Made by a program: the position numbers and the translations under genes | The notes under the pieces: generated by a model | Told to the model about the DNA's origin: nothing | Databases searched by the model: none | What the model saw: the letters and a program-made list of their open reading frames with translations, nothing else | DNA from: an uncultured Arachnia sp. | GTDB lineage: Bacteria > Actinomycetota > Actinomycetes > Propionibacteriales > Propionibacteriaceae | Length of the DNA stretch: 64,000 bases | NCBI GenBank assembly: GCA_947499145.1 | Contig: CANMNB010000003.1 | Location: 124,001 to 188,000, forward strand | Reading direction: 5' to 3' | Shown: positions 8,708 through 17,658 of the stretch, piece by piece | Numbering within the stretch: position 1 is the stretch's first letter | Layout of the letters: every line of letters begins with the position of its first letter

Positions 8708-9904
8708 ATGAGCAACCCCTCGCCTCGCCCCGGGACCCTGCCCGTGCAGATCACGTCGCAGCGCACCCGCTCCGGGATCCTGAAGCGACTGCGCGGCGCC
8801 ACCGCCCGCATGAACACCGCCACCCTCGCTGCGATGGAATCTCGGCACGGGTGGTTCGGGACACTCGACGCGGAGTCACGGTCCTGGATCAACATCCTCG
8901 CCCGCAACGGGATCGACGGGTTCGTGACCTGGATCTCCGGAGAGGACTTCGCCCCCGAATCCGTGTTCGACGCAGCTCCGCGCGCCATGGCCGGCCGCAT
9001 CACTCTGCAACAGACCGTGGACCTCGTGCGCACCACGACAGACGTCGTGGAGGAACAGATCCAGCTGCTGCTGCCGAGGAGCGACCGGCAGGTGCTGCAG
9101 CTCGGGATCCTGCACTACTCACGCGAGATCGCCTTCGCGGCGGCGGCCATCTATGCCCGGGCGGCGGAGTCACGTGGGGCGTGGGACACGCGCATCGAGG
9201 CCACGATTGTCGACGCCGTGGTTCGCGCGGAGGCTGACGAGTCCGTGGTGTCGCGTGCCTCGACCCTGGGCTGGCGAAGCGGTTCCAAGGTGGTCGTCGT
9301 CATCGGCGGTGCCCCGGCCGACCTGCGCGTGGAGCAATTGCGGCGCGCCGCCCGCAAACTCGGGCTTGACCTGCTCGCCGCGCCCCACGGTGAGCGCCTC
9401 GTGTGCATCTTCGGCGGCGGCACCATCGAGGACGCCGCCACGAGCTGTGACACCATCCGCGAACTCGAGGACCACTTCGCCGATGGTCACGTCGTGGTGG
9501 GGCCCGTCGCGGATTCCCTGGCCGACGCCCACGAGTCGGCCCGCTCCGCAGCCTCCGGCTATCGCGCCGCCCGCGCCTGGGCGGAGGGCCCCCGCACCCT
9601 CCTGTCCGTCGATCTGCTTCCCGAGCGCGCCCTCGCCGGCGACGGACATGCCCGCCGGGCGCTCGGGTCCGAGATCTACGGCTCCCTCTCGGGGCACAAG
9701 GAGTTGCTGGAGACGTGCGTCGCATTCCTGGACACGGGATGCTCCATGGAAGCCACGGCCAGAGTCCTGTTCGTGCATCCCAACACCGTTCGCTACCGCC
9801 TCCGGCGGATCCAGGAGGTCAGCGGGTACACCCCCACCGACGCCCGCGAAGCCTACGTGCTCCGCATGGCCATCACGCTGGGACGGCTCCTCGGACGGGA
9901 GTGA
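8708..9904 (+). CDS. fasR: PucR-family regulator of fatty acid synthesis
   Basis: Transcription factor of 398 residues with the C-terminal PucR/CdaR-type helix-turn-helix (CSMEATARVLFVHPNTVRYRLRRIQEVSGY) and a central GGDEF-like sensory region. The gene directly precedes fabD-fabH-acpP-fabF, the position held in Streptomyces by FasR, an activator of the same genes. By that synteny it probably controls fatty acid synthase expression here. The start is set by the TAGTCT hexamer 6 nt before the ATG. The ligand that it senses is not evident from sequence. Confidence 0.88.
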   Translation: MSNPSPRPGTLPVQITSQRTRSGILKRLRGATARMNTATLAAMESRHGWFGTLDAESRSWINILARNGIDGFVTWISGEDFAPESVFDAAPRAMAGRITLQQTVDLVRTTTDVVEEQIQLLLPRSDRQVLQLGILHYSREIAFAAAAIYARAAESRGAWDTRIEATIVDAVVRAEADESVVSRASTLGWRSGSKVVVVIGGAPADLRVEQLRRAARKLGLDLLAAPHGERLVCIFGGGTIEDAATSCDTIRELEDHFADGHVVVGPVADSLADAHESARSAASGYRAARAWAEGPRTLLSVDLLPERALAGDGHARRALGSEIYGSLSGHKELLETCVAFLDTGCSMEATARVLFVHPNTVRYRLRRIQEVSGYTPTDAREAYVLRMAITLGRLLGRE

Positions 9905-9924
9905 ATCACACGGGCGTGATTCAC
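9901..9924. promoter_or_regulatory. inverted repeat GTGAATCAC-N6-GTGATTCAC at the fasR end
   Basis: Two perfect 9-bp arms with a 6-bp spacer overlap the fasR stop codon and sit about 130 bp before the fabD start. It could be a binding site, for example for FasR upstream of fabD, or a hairpin that limits read-through. A second small repeat (CCACA-CGTT-TGTGG, 9966-9979) lies between it and fabD. Confidence 0.45.
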
Positions 9925-10050
9925 TGCTGTCCACAATGAGCCCATCACCAGCCGCTGAGCGCGTGCCACACGTTTGTGGGAACCCGACAAGGGCAGTCGA
10001 GGGATTTTCGTTCGCCCGGGAGGCGCGCCAGACCGGGCGGGGACGGCATT

Positions 10051-11004
10051 GTGAGTCTCGTGCTAGCCGTCGTTGCTCCGGGCCAGGGTGCCCAGACCCC
10101 AGGTTTCCTCGCGCCCTGGTTGGATGACCCCACCAGCGCCGAGTTGCTCGGCCTGCTCAGCGAGCATGCCGGGACGGACCTCGTCGCCCACGGGACGACG
10201 TCGGACGCGGAGACGATTCGCGACACCGCCGTCGCCCAGCCGCTGCTCGTGGCCGCAGGCTTGACGGCCGCCTTCGCCCTGTTCCCCACCGGGACCCTCC
10301 CCGATGTCGTGCAGGTGACCGCCGGGCACTCCGTCGGCGAGATCACCGCCGCCGTGATCGCTGGCGTCATGGGGGCGCCAGAGGGCATGGAGTTCGTTTC
10401 CCTCCGGGGTCGTGCCATGGCTGAGGCCGCCGCGGCTCGCGCCACCTCCATGACTGCCATCATCGGCGGCGACCGGGACGAGGTGCTCGCGGCGATCGAC
10501 CAGGTGGGAGCCACCCCCGCCAACCACAACGGATCCGGGCAGCTCGTCGCTGCCGGCACCGTCGAGCAACTGCAGCACCTGACCGAGGTCGCCCCGCGAC
10601 GCACGCGACTGGTTCCCCTCAGCGTTGCCGGAGCCTTCCACACCATCCATATGTCACCCGCGGTGGAGTCGCTGGACTCGCTGGCATCGCGGCTCTCCCC
10701 CGCCGCGCCCGGCATCCGGCTCCTGAGCAACGCGGACGGCCGGGTCGTCACCGACGGGCAGGAGTACCTCCAGCGTTTGGTCCGCCAGGTCGCGAACCCA
10801 GTGCGGTGGGACCTGTGCATGCAGACCATGGCCGAGCTCGGGGTCACCGGGATGCTGGAACTCACCCCGGCGGGGACCCTCACCGGGATCGCCAAGCGCA
10901 ACCTGCGCGGCGTGGAGCTCTTCAACCTCGATTCGCCGGAGCAACTCGAGGCCGCCCGCGCCTTCGCCGCCGACCACCGCGGCGCGCCGGCGTCCGCACA
11001 GTGA
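10051..11004 (+). CDS. fabD: malonyl-CoA:ACP transacylase
   Basis: Loads malonyl groups from CoA onto acyl carrier protein. The product is 317 residues (E. coli 309). The catalytic serine is in GHSVGE (Ser94) and the histidine in GAFHT (His197); the N-terminal APGQGAQ oxyanion loop is present. The GTG at 10051 (VSLVLAVVAPGQGAQ) is chosen because the open frame upstream of it carries no family similarity. It is the first of four adjacent fatty acid synthase genes, separated from fabH by 46 bp. Confidence 0.95.
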   Translation: MSLVLAVVAPGQGAQTPGFLAPWLDDPTSAELLGLLSEHAGTDLVAHGTTSDAETIRDTAVAQPLLVAAGLTAAFALFPTGTLPDVVQVTAGHSVGEITAAVIAGVMGAPEGMEFVSLRGRAMAEAAAARATSMTAIIGGDRDEVLAAIDQVGATPANHNGSGQLVAAGTVEQLQHLTEVAPRRTRLVPLSVAGAFHTIHMSPAVESLDSLASRLSPAAPGIRLLSNADGRVVTDGQEYLQRLVRQVANPVRWDLCMQTMAELGVTGMLELTPAGTLTGIAKRNLRGVELFNLDSPEQLEAARAFAADHRGAPASAQ

Positions 11005-11050
11005 CCACGCGACGCCGTTCCAGCACCCCCACACACGACCTGGAGTACTG

Positions 11051-12037
11051 ATGCCGATCACCACCAGCCCTTCCGTCCCCCACGCACGGCTCCTGTCCAT
11101 CGGTGGGGCACGTGGCAGCCGCGTCGTCACCAACGACGAGATGTGCCAGATGATCGAATCGAGCGACGAGTGGATCACCCAGCGCACGGGGATCAAAGAG
11201 CGTCGCTGGGCCACTGAGGACGAGGACGCCACCACCCTCGGCGTCGCAGCCGCACGAAAGGCCATTGCGCGCTCCGGCCTGGCTCCGGAGGAGATCGACG
11301 CCGTACTCGTCTCCACGATTTCTCACTTCCAGCAGACGCCGTCGCAGGCCTCCATCATCGCCGAGCAACTCGGGCTGCCCAGCCCCGCGGCCTTCGACAT
11401 CTCCGCGGCCTGCGCCGGGTTCTGCTACGGCGTCGGGCTGGCCGAGGGCATGGTGCGTGCGGGACAGGCACGCCACGTCCTGGTCATCGGTGTGGAAGTG
11501 CTGTCGCGGTACACGGACATGTCCGACCGCAGCACGGCCTTCCTGTTCTCCGACGGCGCGGGCGCCACCATCGTCGGTCCCAGCGAGACCCCCGGCATCG
11601 GTCCCGTCGTCTGGGGCTCCGACCCGTCCCAGTCCCAGGTCATCACCATCGACGACTGGCGGGAGGACCGAGGCGGCGAGCCGCCGTACATCCACATGGA
11701 GGGCCGACAGGTCTTCAAGTGGGCCACGACGTTCATCGCCACACAGGCCCGTGAGGCACTCGACCGGGCGGGCGTCGCCCCCGAGGAATTGGACGTCTTC
11801 ATCCCCCACCAGGCGAACAATCGCATCACCGACTCGATGCTGCGCCACCTCAAGCTCCCGTCCGACGTCGTCGTCTCCCGCGACATCGTCGGGATGGGGA
11901 ACTCGTCCGCGGCGTCCGTGCCGCTGGCGATGGAGGCCCTGCTGGAATCCGGCGAGGCCTCGAGCGGACAGACCGCTCTCATCATCGGTTTCGGCGCAGG
12001 CCTCGTCTTCGCCGGCCAGACCGTCATCCTGCCCTGA
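11051..12037 (+). CDS. fabH: 3-oxoacyl-ACP synthase III
   Basis: Starts fatty acid synthesis by condensing an acyl-CoA primer with malonyl-ACP. At 328 residues it has the complete Cys-His-Asn triad: Cys121 (SAACAGF), His253 (FIPHQAN) and Asn284 (GMGNSSAAS). Serine replaces the usual threonine after the active-site asparagine. Actinobacterial FabH enzymes often accept branched primers; that preference cannot be read here. Second gene of the fab cluster. Confidence 0.95.
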   Translation: MPITTSPSVPHARLLSIGGARGSRVVTNDEMCQMIESSDEWITQRTGIKERRWATEDEDATTLGVAAARKAIARSGLAPEEIDAVLVSTISHFQQTPSQASIIAEQLGLPSPAAFDISAACAGFCYGVGLAEGMVRAGQARHVLVIGVEVLSRYTDMSDRSTAFLFSDGAGATIVGPSETPGIGPVVWGSDPSQSQVITIDDWREDRGGEPPYIHMEGRQVFKWATTFIATQAREALDRAGVAPEELDVFIPHQANNRITDSMLRHLKLPSDVVVSRDIVGMGNSSAASVPLAMEALLESGEASSGQTALIIGFGAGLVFAGQTVILP

Positions 12038-12060
12038 CCACCAATTGAAGGAGAACCACC

Positions 12061-12306
12061 ATGGCAAGCACTGAAGAGATCCGTTCCGACCTCGCAGACA
12101 TCGTCAACGACGTCGCCGGCGTCGCCCCCGAGGACGTCCAGCTCGACAAGTCCTTCGTGGACGACCTCGGCGTCGACTCGCTGTCGATGGTCGAGATCAT
12201 CTACGCCTGCGAGGACAAGTTCGGCGTCGAGATCCCCGACGAGGACTCCAAGAACCTCAAGACCGTGGGCGACGCCGTCGCCTACATCGAGCGCGCCTCC
12301 AACTGA
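12061..12306 (+). CDS. acpP: acyl carrier protein
   Basis: An acidic 81-residue carrier with the phosphopantetheine attachment serine at position 40 in GVDSLSMVE. AAGGAGAACC precedes the ATG. It lies 23 bp after fabH and 24 bp before fabF, in the usual actinobacterial order, and carries growing acyl chains for the neighbouring enzymes. Confidence 0.97.
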   Translation: MASTEEIRSDLADIVNDVAGVAPEDVQLDKSFVDDLGVDSLSMVEIIYACEDKFGVEIPDEDSKNLKTVGDAVAYIERASN

Positions 12307-12330
12307 GGCCCGGACACCCCGAGGAGCCAC

Positions 12331-13584
12331 ATGACCACCGTCGTCATCACCGGATTCGGAGCGACCACCCCGCTGGGGGGTGACGCACCCTCCACCTGGC
12401 AGGCCATGCTGGAGGGCACGAGCGGCGTCAAGGCCCTCGAGGCAGAGTGGGCGCAGGAGCTACCCACCCGCATCGCCGCTCCGGTCAAGGTCGAACCCAC
12501 CGAGGTGATCGACAGGGTGGAGGCACGCCGTCTCGACCGGTCCTCGCAGCTCGCTCTCGTGGCAGGGCTCGAGGCCTGGTCGGACGCGGGCTTCGGCCTG
12601 GGCGAGGACAACCCCGTCGACCGTGACCGGCTCGGCGTGGCCTGTGCGACCGGGATCGGGGGTCTTCACTCGCTGCTCGGGCAGTGGGACGTCCACAAGG
12701 ACAAGGGCTATCGGCGCGTCTCACCCTTCACAATCCCGATGTTGATGGCCAATGCCCCCGCAGCGAACATCGGCCTGCGCATCGGGGCCCGTGCGGGGGT
12801 GCACACCCCGGTATCAGCCTGCGCTTCCGCCAACGAAGCCATTTCGCTGGGCGTCGACATGCTGCGACTCGGCCGTGCCGACCTCGCGGTGGTCGGCGGC
12901 ACGGAAGCCGTGATCCACCCCCTGCCCATCGCCGCCTTCGGGAACATGCAGGCGCTGTCGCGGCGCAATGACGACCCGGCGGCCGCCTCACGGCCCTGGG
13001 ACACCGGCCGCGACGGCTTCGTGTTGGGTGAGGGCGCCGTCCTCATGGTCATCGAGACCCTGGAACACGCCCAGGCCCGGGGCGCACGCATCTACGGCAC
13101 CATCGCCGGCGCCGGCATCTCCGCCGACTCGCACGACATGGTGCAGCCCGATCCCATCGGCTACGGGCAGTCACTCGCCATGAGGCGTGCCCTCGCCGAG
13201 GCCGGCCTCGCACCCACCGACATCGCCCACGTCAACGCCCACGCCACGTCGACCCCACAGGGCGACACGACGGAGGCCGGCTCCATCCGCAACGCGCTCG
13301 GGACCCATGCGGACTCGGTGATCGTCACCGGCACCAAGTCGATGACGGGCCATCTGCTGGGGGCCGCGGGCGCCATTGAGACCTTCGCCACGGTGATGGC
13401 CCTCAAGTCGCGCCGTGTCCCGGGCACGATCAACATCGAGGACCTCGAACCCGATCTCGGGCTGGACGTCGCCACCACGACCCGCGAACTCCCGGCCGGG
13501 GACCTCGCCGCGTTGAACAATTCCTTCGGCTTCGGCGGCCACAACGTCGCCATCGCGGTCACCAACCAGAACATCACCGACTGA
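12331..13584 (+). CDS. fabF: 3-oxoacyl-ACP synthase II
   Basis: Chain-elongating condensing enzyme of type II fatty acid synthesis, 417 residues. The catalytic cysteine is in SACASANE (Cys164), with histidines in NAHATST (His304) and TGHLLGAAG (His341) and the C-terminal SFGFGGHN loop. GAGGAGCC precedes the ATG. It ends the fab operon; a short hairpin follows immediately. Confidence 0.96.
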   Translation: MTTVVITGFGATTPLGGDAPSTWQAMLEGTSGVKALEAEWAQELPTRIAAPVKVEPTEVIDRVEARRLDRSSQLALVAGLEAWSDAGFGLGEDNPVDRDRLGVACATGIGGLHSLLGQWDVHKDKGYRRVSPFTIPMLMANAPAANIGLRIGARAGVHTPVSACASANEAISLGVDMLRLGRADLAVVGGTEAVIHPLPIAAFGNMQALSRRNDDPAAASRPWDTGRDGFVLGEGAVLMVIETLEHAQARGARIYGTIAGAGISADSHDMVQPDPIGYGQSLAMRRALAEAGLAPTDIAHVNAHATSTPQGDTTEAGSIRNALGTHADSVIVTGTKSMTGHLLGAAGAIETFATVMALKSRRVPGTINIEDLEPDLGLDVATTTRELPAGDLAALNNSFGFGGHNVAIAVTNQNITD

Positions 13585-13607
13585 CGCACGGCGCTGGAGC
13601 GCCTGCG
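13585..13607 (+). terminator. hairpin after fabF
   Basis: GGCGC-TGGA-GCGCC, extended by CGCA/TGCG across a bulged C, begins at the base after the fabF stop. It plausibly terminates the fab operon; no T tract follows. Confidence 0.5.
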
Positions 13608-13698
13608 TGGTGGGAGGGGACACCCAGCGGCTCCGAACTCGTCCTGCCACACAAGCAACCCGGCCTCCACTTACGCAACGGCCGCTAGGTTGATGTGG

Positions 13699-14247
13699 GT
13701 GACGGACTATCGGGAGATCCGAACGCAGCGCCTGTTGATGCGTCGCTGGCGCGCCAGTGACAGAGCTCCCTTCGCCGCCATGAACGCCGACCCCGAAGTC
13801 ATGCGCTACTTCCCGGCGGCTCTGGGTCGTGCCGAAAGTGATCAGCTCATCGACCGCATCGAGGAACGCTTCGAGACCCAGGGATTCGGGCTCTGGGCAC
13901 TTGAGATCCTCGAGAGCGGCGAGTTCATCGGCTTCACCGGACTCAACCCCATGCCGACAGATGTTCCGGGCAGTGGCGATCAGGAGATCGGCTGGCGACT
14001 CGCTCGCCGTGCATGGCACAGGGGCTACGCGACGGAAGCAGCGCGCGCGGCTCTCGACGTGGGGCTCAATCAGCTCGGGCTATCTGTGATCTGGTCGATG
14101 ACTGCCGTGATCAACCTGCCCTCGCAGGCTGTGATGCAGCGGCTCGGGATGGCTCCCCATCGATTCTTCGACCATCCCAGAATCGCGATGGGCGACGCCC
14201 TGCGACCCCACATCGTCTACCGGATCGGACAGCCAGCCACTGAGTGA
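13699..14247 (+). CDS. GNAT acetyltransferase (RimJ/RimL-like)
   Basis: A 182-residue Gcn5-related N-acetyltransferase of the Acetyltransf_3 group. The acetyl-CoA loop and nearby blocks are visible: EIGWRLARRAWHRGYATEAARAAL and LPSQAVMQRLGM. The acceptor is unknown; ribosomal protein termini and small amines are both possible. The GTG at 13699 is preferred because TAGGTT lies 7 nt upstream; an ATG at 13693 is the alternative. The gene and the broken metallo-hydrolase next to it sit between fabF and DUF3145, which are usually close together, so this patch may have been acquired. Confidence 0.8.
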   Translation: MTDYREIRTQRLLMRRWRASDRAPFAAMNADPEVMRYFPAALGRAESDQLIDRIEERFETQGFGLWALEILESGEFIGFTGLNPMPTDVPGSGDQEIGWRLARRAWHRGYATEAARAALDVGLNQLGLSVIWSMTAVINLPSQAVMQRLGMAPHRFFDHPRIAMGDALRPHIVYRIGQPATE

Positions 14248-14276
14248 GGGACATCGTGCAGCTGGAATCGACCGAA

Positions 14277-14965
14277 TCACCGGCCCGGTCGCGGGAGTTC
14301 GCTCGACCGGAACGGTTTGCCGTGCCCTGGGTAGACGGTCTTGACGCCGAGGCCGTTCAGCTTGCGGATGCTTGCGTGCGCTTGGGCCAAGTCGTCCATG
14401 TAGTAGTGCAGCGACGGTCTCATCACGTTCACGAGCAAGTCCCCACAAAACAGGTCCCCATCACCTGTGAGGATGCCGATTGATCCGCTCGAGTGACCCG
14501 GAAGGTGTACGACCCGCGCTCAAGCCCATACGTCGAGAGGTCCTGCTCGTCCTCCAGGAGTACGTCCGGCTCGAAGGCGTCGAAGTTCGTACCCTTCTTG
14601 GTGATCTTGTTCAGCAGCCCGGAGGTCCATGTCAGGAACCTGAACGCGCGAGTGTGCCTGTCGGGCTTGTCCGAGCGGCCGGCCGTCATGTCTCGGGTCC
14701 GGACCATCTCGGCATCGTGACGGTGGATCGCGATGGGGGCATGGTGAGTGCCGCGAAGATGTGCACTGTTGCCCGCATGATCGACATCGCCGTGGGTCAG
14801 GACGATGAGGCGCAGCTTGTCAGGCTCGCAACCTGCTGCAGCAAGTTCGGCGTCGAGTTTGTCCCGCTTGTTCGGGAAGCTGGTGTCGATGAGAACGTGG
14901 CCGCCCTCAACATCAATGAGATAGCAGTTCACGCCGAAGTCGATCCTGCGGATTCTGCCGACCAT
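14277..14965 (-). pseudogene. metallo-beta-lactamase-fold hydrolase with a frameshift
   Basis: The N-terminal part (from MVGRIRRIDFGVNCYLIDVEGG, with the metal motif THGDVDHAGN) is in one frame and stops at 14429. The C-terminal part continues in another frame, with RVVHLPGHSSGS, GDLFCGDLLVN and VYPGHGKPF, ending at 14277. The shift falls near 14515-14521, where restoring one base in GAGCGCGG would give GLEARVVHLPGH. A single-base deletion or a sequencing error would explain it. A strong GGGGAGG precedes the ATG at 14965. If real, the product loses the second half of its metal site. Substrate unknown. Confidence 0.82.
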
Positions 14966-15087
14966 GCTGTCCTCCCCAGCTTGCGGCGTCACACCCTCCG
15001 AACCGCGATTTCCACGCTACGCCTCACCACTCTCGAAGACCAGCCGACGGGCTCGGCCTCCGGCAGCCGCACGCGAGGTCCCCGTCC

Positions 15088-15612
15088 CTAGACGACCTGG
15101 TGCAGCCAGCGCACCGGCGCCTGCTCGGTGGCATAGCGGAAGACGTCCAGCTCCACGTCCCATGGGACTCCGAGCAGCCGTTCGAGCGCTTGGCCGAGGG
15201 GCTCCCCGCCCATGGCCTCCTGGGCCATCGCGTGCTTCAGGCGGTCCTCACCCACGACGATGTCACCGTGCTGGCCGGTCGCAGCGGAGAACGCCCCCAG
15301 CGTCGGCGTGTAGCAGAACCTCCGCCCCTCCGACCCTGCCGCCGCGTCCTCGGTGACCTCGAATCGCACGCGCTCGAACGCTGCGAGCTTGCTGGCCAGC
15401 TGGGCGCCCGTCCCGGCGCGTCCGGCCCAGGACAATTCCGTTCGCCGGGCACCGGCCTCCGCGGGTTGAGTCGTCCACTCGACCACTGGCGCCGCGCCCA
15501 GAACGCCCGCCAGGGCCCATTCGAGGTGAGGGCACAGCGCAGCGGGCGTGGAGTGGATCTGGACGATCCCCCGCGCCTGCGGTTGACGCACTGCCGTGAA
15601 GCCTGCCGTCAT
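15088..15612 (-). CDS. DUF3145 family protein
   Basis: A 174-residue protein of the actinobacterial DUF3145 family, of unknown function. Diagnostic blocks are RGIVQIHSTPAALCPHLEWALAGVLG, FCYTPTLGAFSAATGQHGDI and the C-terminal APVRWLHQVV. The ATG at 15612 has GGAGG upstream; the longer open frame is not conserved. Family members lie next to fabF in other Actinobacteria, so a link to lipid synthesis is plausible but unproven. Confidence 0.9.
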   Translation of the reverse strand: MTAGFTAVRQPQARGIVQIHSTPAALCPHLEWALAGVLGAAPVVEWTTQPAEAGARRTELSWAGRAGTGAQLASKLAAFERVRFEVTEDAAAGSEGRRFCYTPTLGAFSAATGQHGDIVVGEDRLKHAMAQEAMGGEPLGQALERLLGVPWDVELDVFRYATEQAPVRWLHQVV

Positions 15613-15743
15613 GTCTGTTGTCCTCCTGGTGTCGGCCCGATTGCCTTCCCCTGCGATCGCCCGCAACACCAGGTACGCGCCATTGTGCCGCAGTGACGTG
15701 TCTTCCACAACGCCCGGAGTGCGGGCATCCGGCACCGATCAGG

Positions 15744-15749
15744 TATAAC
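15744..15749 (+). promoter_or_regulatory. -10-like TATAAC before the S9 peptidase gene
   Basis: TATAAC ends 8 nt before the ATG at 15758, which has no Shine-Dalgarno sequence. This suits a leaderless or nearly leaderless message. The final C is not the favoured base, so the call is tentative. Confidence 0.35.
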
Positions 15750-15757
15750 AGACGTCC

Positions 15758-17599
15758 ATGAGCGCTCCCATGTCGATCGACGACGCCCTCCTGGGCCAGG
15801 ACTCCATCTCGCAGGTGCGTGTGAGCGACCGAGGTGTGTCCTGGCTCGCCGGCATCGCCTCCGAGGACGGCAGGGTCACCATCCGCTGCTCCACCTCCGA
15901 GGGGATCGTCGACCTCACCCCCGACGCGAACGTCCGCACGCGGGTCATGGAGTACGGCGGGGGCGCCTACGACGCCAATGGCCCGCTCGTCGTCTACCAC
16001 GACGACACCACCTCGAGCGTCGTCGTACTGGAGGACGGCAGCAGACGGGTGATCGCGGAGTCCGCCGGCCGCTTCCGCTTCGGCGGCCTCCACCTGGTGC
16101 CCGAGCGTCGCTGGGTCGTGGCGGTGCGCGAGGACCACTCCGTCGAGCCGGAGGAACGCTCGGAGATCGTCGCACTGTCCCTGGACACCGACAATCGGGA
16201 CGGCGGGCTGGTGCTGGCTGGTGGCGCGGACTTCTACGCGGGACCGACGGTGCACGGCGACACGCTCGCGTGGTTCCAGTGGCACCATCCCGACATGTCA
16301 TGGGACAGCGCCGAGGTGATGACCCGCGACCTCCGCACGGACTCCCCCGGCCAGCTCGTCGCCGGTGGTAATGGCGTGAGCGCGATGCACCCCATGTGGT
16401 GCTGCCACGGCCAGCTCGCCTGGGTCTCGGACGAGTCCGGCTTCTGGAACTGGTCCATCACCCGTACCGATGGGAGCACCGATACCTGGCGGGTGGAACA
16501 CGACTGCGCCGGGCCCACGTGGGTGCTCAACCGCCCCGCCGCCTGCTGCGTCGCCGAGGACCTCGTGGCCACCGTGGAGTACGCCGACGGCGCGGGGGCA
16601 CTCGCACTCTGGCAGCCCTCGACGGGCGGAGTCACCTACCCCCTCCCCCACACGGCCGGCATCGAGTCCATCGCCGCGCGCGATTTCGACCTCTTCGTCG
16701 TGGCCACGTGGCGAGACCGCCCCGCGTCCCTGCTGCGCATCTCACCCACCGGTGTGGTGGAGGAGATCGTGACCAGCACACCAATGGAGGGTGCCGTGTC
16801 ACCCGTCTCCCGCTGGAGCCAGGGACCCGCAGGCCCGGTGCAGTCGTGGTTCTACTCCCCGCGCAACGTTGACACCCCTCCCCTGGTGGTGATGACGCAC
16901 GGCGGACCGACCTCGTGGCACGACGCCGCCCTCGACCGCGACATCCAGTTCTGGGTCTCCCGGGGTTTCGCGGTGCTGGACGTCAACTACTCCGGCTCGA
17001 CGGGCTTCGGGCGCGCCTACCGCGACCGCCTGAGGTCCCAGTGGGGGATCCTGGACGTGGCCGACGTCGAGGCAGCTGTTCGAGACGTGGTCGGCGCCGG
17101 GTTGGCAGACGGTTCACGCGTGGCGATCACCGGAGGGTCAGCGGGGGGCTACACCACCCTGCAGGCCCTCGTCAGTTCCGACGTCTTCGCCGCCGGGATC
17201 AGTTCGTATGGCATCGGTGATCTCACCACCCTGGTGACCGACACCCACAAGGCCGAGTCTCGGTACCCTCATTCGCTGGTGGGTCCGTGGCCGCAGGACC
17301 GGGAGACCTACCTGGTCCGCTCGCCCATCCGGCACCTCGATCGGCTCGCCACGCCCATGCTCATCCTGCAGGGTCTGGAGGACAAGGTCGTTCCCCCGAA
17401 CCAGGCCTTCGCCATGGCGGATGCCGTCCGCGAGGCGGGGAAGCCACTCGCGGTGGTGACCTTCGAGGGGGAGGGACACGGGTTCCGGCAGCTCGCGAAC
17501 CGCCGTCGCGCCCTGCAGGCGAAGGTGTCGTTCCTGGAGCAGGTCTTCGGCCTGGAGCACAGCTCGGACGTCCCGCGCCTCGACGTGGAGAACCTCTAG
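15758..17599 (+). CDS. S9 family peptidase (prolyl oligopeptidase / acylaminoacyl-peptidase type)
   Basis: A serine peptidase of 613 residues with an N-terminal beta-propeller of about 340 residues and a C-terminal alpha/beta-hydrolase domain. The catalytic triad is Ser461 (GGSAGGY), Asp542 (GLEDKVVPP) and His574 (GEGHGF). No signal peptide is visible, so it should act on cytoplasmic peptides. It is transcribed away from DUF3145. The exact cleavage preference cannot be read from sequence. Confidence 0.9.
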   Translation: MSAPMSIDDALLGQDSISQVRVSDRGVSWLAGIASEDGRVTIRCSTSEGIVDLTPDANVRTRVMEYGGGAYDANGPLVVYHDDTTSSVVVLEDGSRRVIAESAGRFRFGGLHLVPERRWVVAVREDHSVEPEERSEIVALSLDTDNRDGGLVLAGGADFYAGPTVHGDTLAWFQWHHPDMSWDSAEVMTRDLRTDSPGQLVAGGNGVSAMHPMWCCHGQLAWVSDESGFWNWSITRTDGSTDTWRVEHDCAGPTWVLNRPAACCVAEDLVATVEYADGAGALALWQPSTGGVTYPLPHTAGIESIAARDFDLFVVATWRDRPASLLRISPTGVVEEIVTSTPMEGAVSPVSRWSQGPAGPVQSWFYSPRNVDTPPLVVMTHGGPTSWHDAALDRDIQFWVSRGFAVLDVNYSGSTGFGRAYRDRLRSQWGILDVADVEAAVRDVVGAGLADGSRVAITGGSAGGYTTLQALVSSDVFAAGISSYGIGDLTTLVTDTHKAESRYPHSLVGPWPQDRETYLVRSPIRHLDRLATPMLILQGLEDKVVPPNQAFAMADAVREAGKPLAVVTFEGEGHGFRQLANRRRALQAKVSFLEQVFGLEHSSDVPRLDVENL

Positions 17600-17658
17600 C
17601 ATCGCCGATCGCCGAGTGGCGACGCAGTCCCGTGTCGAGGCGGCGCACGCCGCGGTCC

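Noticed and set aside
14080-14448. Separate minus-strand gene of 122 residues after the metallo-hydrolase
   Set aside because: It is in neither of the two frames that carry the hydrolase halves; the real continuation ends at 14277.
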